Part shown: positions 59,803-64,000 of the stretch, one piece after another
Position numbering within the stretch: the stretch's first letter is position 1
How the letters are laid out: each line of letters opens with the position of its first letter
DNA from: Polaromonas sp047303325
Lineage (GTDB): Bacteria > Pseudomonadota > Gammaproteobacteria > Burkholderiales > Burkholderiaceae_C
DNA length: 64,000 nt
Assembly (NCBI RefSeq): GCF_047303325.1
Contig: NZ_JBKBEX010000005.1
Coordinates: forward strand, 124,001 to 188,000
Direction: 5' to 3'
Program-made: the position numbers and the translations under genes
Notes under the pieces: generated by a model
Told to the model about the DNA's origin: nothing
Database searches by the model: none
Seen by the model: only the letters and a program-made list of their open reading frames with translations

Positions 59803-60749
59803 GTTCCAGTCCTTCAGGCATCGCCGCGCCCCTGGGCGCGGCCGCCGCCCGACCCAAGAGCTGGGTCGCCGACTTCGTGATGCTGGCCGCCATCTGGGGC
59901 TCATCCTTTCTGTTCATGCGCATCAGCACGGTGGAGTTCGGCCCGCTGCCCACCGCCGCCGTGCGCGTGGCCATCGCCGCGCTCTTCCTGCTGCCCATCG
60001 TGTGGCTGCGCGGCCTGTTGCCAGCTCTGAGGAAAAACTGGAAAAAGATTTTTTTCATCGGCGTGCTCAATTCGGGCATTCCCTTTGCCTGTTTTTCCTT
60101 CGCGCTGCTGTCCATCACCACGGGCCTCTCGGCCATCCTCAATGCCACCGTGCCCATGTTCGGCGCGCTGATCGCCTGGCTCTGGCTCAAGGACAAACCC
60201 AATGGCTCGCGCATCCTGGGCCTCATCGTCGGTTTTGCCGGCGTCGCCATGCTGGCCTGGGACAAAGCCACCTTCAAGCCCGATGCCTCCGGCGTGGCGC
60301 CCGGCTGGGCCGTGCTCGCCTGCCTGTTTGCCTGCCTGTGCTACGGCATCTCGGCCAGCTACACCAAGCGCTACCTCTCGGGCATGCCGCCCCTGGTCAC
60401 GGCCGCCGGCAGCCAGATAGGCGCGACCCTGGGCCTGGCTCTGCCCGCCGCCTGGCTGTGGCCCGCGCAAATGCCGGGCGCACACGCCTGGCTGGCACTG
60501 CTGGCCGTGGGCGTGGTTTGCACCGGCCTGGCCTATATCCTGTTCTTTCGCCTGATTGAAAACGCCGGCCCGCCGCGCGCGCTCTCGGTCACCTTCCTGG
60601 TGCCGGTGTTCGCCGTGATCTATGGCGTGATCTTCCTCGGCGAGCATGTGACAGCCTGGATGGTGGTCTGCGCCGTGGTGATTGTGATTGGCACCGCGCT
60701 CTCGACCGGCTTGCTCAAGCTGGGCCGCAAGGCCCCGACACAGGGATGA
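59799..60749 (+). CDS. EamA-family (DMT) exporter
   Basis: A 316-residue inner-membrane protein with ten predicted helices in two EamA repeats. FVMLAAIWGSSFLFMRISTVEFGPLPTAAVRVAIAALFLLP opens the first; the second includes YGISASYTKRYLSG and AYILFFRLIENAGPPRALSVTFLVPVFAVIYG. Start is GTG inside the ogt stop. Substrate is unknown. It ends in ATGA overlap with the small basic protein. Confidence 0.92.
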   Translation: MSSSPSGIAAPLGAAAARPKSWVADFVMLAAIWGSSFLFMRISTVEFGPLPTAAVRVAIAALFLLPIVWLRGLLPALRKNWKKIFFIGVLNSGIPFACFSFALLSITTGLSAILNATVPMFGALIAWLWLKDKPNGSRILGLIVGFAGVAMLAWDKATFKPDASGVAPGWAVLACLFACLCYGISASYTKRYLSGMPPLVTAAGSQIGATLGLALPAAWLWPAQMPGAHAWLALLAVGVVCTGLAYILFFRLIENAGPPRALSVTFLVPVFAVIYGVIFLGEHVTAWMVVCAVVIVIGTALSTGLLKLGRKAPTQG

Positions 60750-60916
60750 CTTCGGCCCGCAAGGCCAAGCTCAAGATCAAGCTGGCCGTGCCCAAACCGC
60801 GCAACCCGCTGGTAGCGCCCGCGGCGCAGCGCAAAGCGGGCTCGCACCGGAAATCCGAAGCGAGCCTGCGCAAGAAGGAAAAGATGGCGCTCAAAAAGCA
60901 GCTGTTTCAGCTGTAA
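60746..60916 (+). CDS. Small basic conserved protein (56 aa)
   Basis: MTSARKAKLKIKLAVPKPRN then a Pro/Ala/Lys/Arg-rich stretch (VAPAAQRKAGSHRKSEASLR, KKEKMALKKQLFQL): about one third Lys and Arg, no membrane segment. The ATG overlaps the exporter stop by four bases, so it is probably translated by coupling. I recall similar short basic proteins with an AGSHxKSE segment in Burkholderiales; function is unknown, and nucleic-acid or ribosome binding is only a guess from the charge. Confidence 0.7.
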   Translation: MTSARKAKLKIKLAVPKPRNPLVAPAAQRKAGSHRKSEASLRKKEKMALKKQLFQL

Positions 60917-60997
60917 TACGCAGTCATACGCGTGTCGCCCAAGCTGGGTGAGAATCAGGGCTCCATCAACCTGGTTCACACAACAAGGGCGACTCAC

Positions 60998-62227
60998 ATG
61001 CTGCAGTTCCATGCTTCCGGCCAGGCCGGGCGCGCTACCACTTCCATGGCTTCAACAACGGGCTTGCGCGCCCTGCTCACTGGCATCTACCTGATCGCCT
61101 CCGCAGGTAGCGCGCAGGCCCAGGACTCGCTCGATGCGATGGTCAGCGCGGAAGCAAAGGAAGCCGGCTTTCCCGCACTGGCCGCCGCGGTGGTCAGCAA
61201 GGGCACACTGATGGCCGTGGGCACAGGCGGCACGCGCCGTGTCGGCACCAGCATTCCCGTCACACACCAGGACCGCTTTCACATAGGTTCGGACACCAAG
61301 GCCATGACATCCTTGCTGGCCGCCATGATGGTGGAGGCCGGCAAGCTGCGCTGGGACAGCACGTTTGAGCAGGTGTTTCCCGAACTGGCCGCCGGCATGG
61401 ATGCCGGTGTCAAACGCGTCACGCTGACCCAACTGCTGTCGCACACCAGCGGCCTACCCTCCGACAACGCGGACTTTGACGCGCTGCTCGCCAAGGTGGT
61501 CTTCCAGCCCGGTAACCTCAACGACCAACGCTACTGGATGGTCAAGCAGACCGTCACCAAGCCCCTGGCCCGCGAGCCCGGCGCGTCATTCGCCTACTCC
61601 AATCTCGGCTACACCATGGCCGGCGCCATGATTGAGCGCGTGGGCGAGAAGTCGTGGGAAGAACTGATCTTTGACCGCGTCTTCACGCCGCTGCAACTCA
61701 CCAGCGCCGGCATAGGCCCGCAAGCCACCCTGGGCCGCATAGACGCACCGCTGGGCCACGCCGTGGTCGACGGCAAGCTCAAGGCCATGATTGGTGGGCC
61801 CGAAGCCGACAACCCCCTGGTCATCAGCCCGGCCGGCACCGCCCACATGTCGGTGCTGGACTTTGTGCAGTGGGGCAGCTGGATGGCAGGGCAAGGCAAG
61901 CGCGCGCCCTTCCTGGTCAAACCAGAAACGATGAAGAAGCTCGTCACCCCCGTGGTCTCCATGTCGGCCGCTTCAACCTCATCCACCACGGTGGCGGGCG
62001 CAGCGCAGTACGCGCTGGGCTGGGGCTCCACCAAAATGGCCTGGACGCCCTACCCCGTCGCTTTCCATGGCGGCTCCAACAATATGAACAAGGCCTATAT
62101 CTGGGTCGACACCGAACGCGACGCGGCTATCGTCGTCATGGCCAACGTGGCGACGCCCAATACCGACGACGTGATGCAGAAGCTGGCCGGCAAGCTGTAT
62201 GAGCGCTATGTGAGCCCGGCGAAATAA
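60998..62227 (+). CDS. Serine hydrolase, class C beta-lactamase family
   Basis: A 409-residue secreted penicillin-binding-protein-like hydrolase. A signal segment lies at about 25-42 (LLTGIYLIASAGSAQAQ). The S-x-x-K motif is SDTK in HIGSDTKAMTSLLAAMM (about 89-105), the Y-x-N motif is YSNLGYTMAGAMIERVG (about 201-217), and HGGS (about 362-365) stands in for the third box. Such proteins include esterases, D-peptidases and beta-lactamases; a true AmpC would have KTG instead of HGG. ATG 60998 has AAGGGC ahead; an alternative start is 61046. Confidence 0.88.
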   Translation: MLQFHASGQAGRATTSMASTTGLRALLTGIYLIASAGSAQAQDSLDAMVSAEAKEAGFPALAAAVVSKGTLMAVGTGGTRRVGTSIPVTHQDRFHIGSDTKAMTSLLAAMMVEAGKLRWDSTFEQVFPELAAGMDAGVKRVTLTQLLSHTSGLPSDNADFDALLAKVVFQPGNLNDQRYWMVKQTVTKPLAREPGASFAYSNLGYTMAGAMIERVGEKSWEELIFDRVFTPLQLTSAGIGPQATLGRIDAPLGHAVVDGKLKAMIGGPEADNPLVISPAGTAHMSVLDFVQWGSWMAGQGKRAPFLVKPETMKKLVTPVVSMSAASTSSTTVAGAAQYALGWGSTKMAWTPYPVAFHGGSNNMNKAYIWVDTERDAAIVVMANVATPNTDDVMQKLAGKLYERYVSPAK

Positions 62228-62260
62228 AAATCTTGCGGAATCCTTTTCGTTAGGTCTCAA

Positions 62261-62596
62261 GTGTCGAAGCAACGTCAACGTCATCTTGGCCGACAGCCCA
62301 TGGAGGAGTCAATCCGCCTGGCGCTGGTGGAGTTAGTCGCTGCCGCGGGTGAAGTCGATGTCCAGCGCATGCGTTACGACTGGAGGGAAGACGACGTTCT
62401 TATCCAGCTCCATCTGCACAAGCCGATTTCAAGTTCTGCGCTGCTGCATTTCCGGCGTGAAATTGCAGCTATCTTTCGAAAAATCATGACTGCTAGCGAC
62501 CCACTTCAGGAATGGCTTGTGGTCATTGATCACGCCAGTGAGGAAATCGGACGGGTCTCGCCCTCTACCAATTTGGACGATATCGCGCATGACTGA
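62261..62596 (+). CDS. Hypothetical protein
   Basis: A 111-residue soluble protein, mixed alpha/beta, with no recognised motif: MEESIRLALVELVAAAGEVDVQ helix, DWREDDVLIQLHLHKPIS strands, then a long helix ALLHFRREIAAIFRKI. GTG start at 62261 follows TAGG; ATG 62300 is an alternative. It opens a patch of lower GC and less biased codons than the genes before it. Confidence 0.5.
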   Translation: MSKQRQRHLGRQPMEESIRLALVELVAAAGEVDVQRMRYDWREDDVLIQLHLHKPISSSALLHFRREIAAIFRKIMTASDPLQEWLVVIDHASEEIGRVSPSTNLDDIAHD

Positions 62597-62695
62597 GAAG
62601 CGAAGAACTAGCCGCACAATTAACACGTACGCACGAGTGTGTCCGCTCCCTTCGGTCGCACCTGGCCCTTACCTACCATCTACCTTAGCCTGCCC

Positions 62696-63280
62696 ATGAA
62701 CACATTTCAGCCCGAGGACTACTACGAAGACTGCTCGTTCCATCCTTGTCTCTGCGTCAAGGTGGATGGAAAGGATGGAATCAGTGGCATTTCCCTCATC
62801 GATGGGTCATCGCCGCGATCATGTAGCATCGTCCGTTGTGGTGTGCGGAAGCTGACGCTCGACGAAGTGATGCTCTGGAAACAGAAGGGACCGCAGAATG
62901 CTGACCATCCCTGGGTACCACTGCCGGACAAGCAGTGGTGGTGGCCGCGCCCCATCGAGGGACTCAATCCCGCCGCCGCACTGGAGTTCCTCTTCGAGTC
63001 ATCCTTGAACTACCTGCGCAGTTTTGCAAAATCCCAGCTGGGAAATGAGATAGTTGGCTGGTATGCAGCTTCGGGTCACTTTAATGATCGCGGCCTCGGC
63101 TCGCCTGCTGAAGCTTCCTACCAAGTGCGAGGCTCGGCCGCGCGCGGCAGCGTTCGGGTCGAAGCCGTGAAGGAAGGTCGGCTCTGGCCCATTCAGAGAA
63201 TTCATCTCACGCTCGAAGGGCAGAATGAGTCGTTCGTCTTCGAAGGAGAGTCAGTGAGGGGATGCGGCCGCACAGGTTAA
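62696..63280 (+). CDS. Hypothetical protein, accessory region
   Basis: A 194-residue soluble protein beginning MNTFQPEDYYEDCSFHPCLC. The region DGISGISLIDGSSPRSCS followed by VRCGVRKLTLDEVMLWKQKGP reads like a small orphan family seen scattered in proteobacteria, but I cannot name it. Cysteines are frequent in the first 55 residues (Cys13, 18, 20, 44, 49 by count). A second half is rich in Ser, Ala and Arg. No membrane segment. Possibly an immunity or effector-linked protein; that is speculation. Confidence 0.6.
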   Translation: MNTFQPEDYYEDCSFHPCLCVKVDGKDGISGISLIDGSSPRSCSIVRCGVRKLTLDEVMLWKQKGPQNADHPWVPLPDKQWWWPRPIEGLNPAAALEFLFESSLNYLRSFAKSQLGNEIVGWYAASGHFNDRGLGSPAEASYQVRGSAARGSVRVEAVKEGRLWPIQRIHLTLEGQNESFVFEGESVRGCGRTG

Positions 63281-63335
63281 GGCGACAATCGACATGGGCC
63301 CATCCAACCCGAGGCGCAACTAAGTGGAAATGACA

Positions 63336-63731
63336 ATGACACGTCGCTATTTATTCATTACCGCCGTGGCGCTCCTGGTCATCACAGGTATTGCCGGAGC
63401 GTATGTAGCCGGCATTCACATCGGCAGGGGCCAGGCCAAGGACGCGTATGGCCAGATGCTTGCATCAGTTCAAGCGGACCTGGGCCTCACAAAATTGCAG
63501 CGCTTGCGTGAGCTTGAAGGTGAACTTTCCCGTGGGTGCACGAAAGAGACACTCGCAAAGCTGCGGATAGACATTGATTCCCAACTTTATGTTCTTGCTT
63601 CGCTCTATCAGGATCAGAGGGGTACTTGGGTCATGAACGATCTCGCCAAAAGAGATCCGGCGATCCTGGATCAATTGAAGACCTTTAAGCCGCAACAAGA
63701 CTTCTGGACGGAGCCGAAATGCATCTTATGA
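63336..63731 (+). CDS. Membrane-anchored hypothetical protein
   Basis: A 131-residue protein with one N-terminal membrane helix (about 5-28) followed by a periplasmic or cytoplasmic helical domain (LTKLQRLRELEGELSRGCTKETLAKLRIDIDSQ). Two cysteines, one near the end (PKCIL). Start 63336 is chosen for GGA 7 bases ahead; earlier in-frame starts at 63324 and 63330 are possible. Function unknown. Confidence 0.6.
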   Translation: MTRRYLFITAVALLVITGIAGAYVAGIHIGRGQAKDAYGQMLASVQADLGLTKLQRLRELEGELSRGCTKETLAKLRIDIDSQLYVLASLYQDQRGTWVMNDLAKRDPAILDQLKTFKPQQDFWTEPKCIL

Positions 63732-63838
63732 AACGTACGCCGCCTAATTAGCCGTCCAAGTCGAAGGTCTGCGGCCCCGCCTGACCATTTCAAGGATATA
63801 TTTCCGGGACTCAATACCTACACATCACGGAGGAAGGC

Positions 63839-64000
63839 ATGAGCGACACAATTTGGGTGCGCAGAAAGTCCAGAGTCGGCACCGATGATTCAGGCGACGA
63901 CTACGACCACTCGCTGTTTTGCAAGGCTTCTGAAGCATTAGATGAACTCGCCAGAAGCCTGGGTGTGCGCGCGCTTTCGGACTTCATCGACACCACCGAC
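63839..64000 (+). CDS. Hypothetical protein, N-terminal fragment at window end
   Basis: 54 codons are visible with no stop; the gene runs past the window. It starts MSDTIWVRRKSRVGTDDSGD and continues SLFCKASEALDELARSLGVRALSDFIDTTD. A strong GGAGGAAGG site precedes the ATG. The ALDELARxLGVRxLSxFxDxTD pattern matches a small conserved hypothetical family I cannot name. Confidence 0.65.
   Translation, partial: MSDTIWVRRKSRVGTDDSGDDYDHSLFCKASEALDELARSLGVRALSDFIDTTD

Overview
The window is a gene-dense, high-GC chromosomal segment from a betaproteobacterium, most likely a Comamonadaceae member close to Polaromonas, Rhodoferax or Acidovorax. The evidence is the GC-rich codon use, gene families and orders typical of Burkholderiales (homoserine kinase next to a BPSS1780-type membrane protein and uvrD; rpsP-rimM-trmD-rplS; a PIMT-like gene, rhodanese and tolC near waaA and waaC), and a GC-rich intergenic repeat of a kind I associate with that family. 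No tRNA, rRNA, transposase, phage gene or CRISPR array was seen.

Layout. 1-8.5 kb: end of a probable thrB, a membrane protein, a FecR-domain secreted protein, a large fold-back element, uvrD (minus), a secreted protein and a VIT/VWA/DUF2135 protein. 8.5-9.7 kb: guaC behind a leader with a terminator hairpin and competing stems. 9.7-14.7 kb: a GntR-controlled cluster (alpha/beta hydrolase, PhyH dioxygenase, SAF-domain dehydrogenase, 3-hydroxyisobutyrate-dehydrogenase-like enzyme) that looks like an uncharacterised catabolic pathway. 14.7-23.4 kb: proline dehydrogenase, DEAD-box helicase, orn, M48 peptidase, phhB, rsgA, a CobD/CbiB-family protein and a Nudix CoA pyrophosphatase. 23.4-25.9 kb: the S16-RimM-TrmD-L19 operon (minus). 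25.9-30.3 kb: GNAT, TM2 protein, Pit phosphate transporter with its DUF47 partner, and two small-molecule transporters.

30.4-36.4 kb is a seven-gene minus-strand operon that looks like a metal (probably zinc) acquisition system: a Fur/Zur regulator, MacB-like ABC ATPase and permease, a small Cys/His periplasmic protein, a DUF3299 protein, a His-rich membrane-anchored protein and a ZnuD-like TonB-dependent receptor, with a candidate operator upstream. 36.4-44 kb: FAD monooxygenase and divergent TetR with repeated operators, a succinylglutamate desuccinylase/aspartoacylase-family enzyme, msrA, a LysR gene divergent from glutaryl-CoA dehydrogenase, and a YdcF protein. 44.2-52 kb: TetR-adaptor-RND pump operon followed by PIMT-like, rhodanese and TolC genes, an apparently complete tripartite efflux system. 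52-57.4 kb: JmjC/cupin protein, Kdo transferase, heptosyltransferase I and phosphomannomutase/phosphoglucomutase (LPS). 57.6-60.9 kb: alkylation repair (Ada-AlkA fusion, ogt), an EamA exporter and a 56-residue basic protein. 61-62.2 kb: a class C beta-lactamase-like hydrolase. 62.2-64 kb: four unrecognised genes of visibly lower GC, a likely accessory patch.

Non-coding structure includes a 377-bp Y-shaped fold-back, three copies of a ~97-bp dispersed repeat, a 151-bp inverted-repeat element, several operator palindromes and two strong intrinsic terminators. All calls rest on reading the sequence alone; no database search was run.
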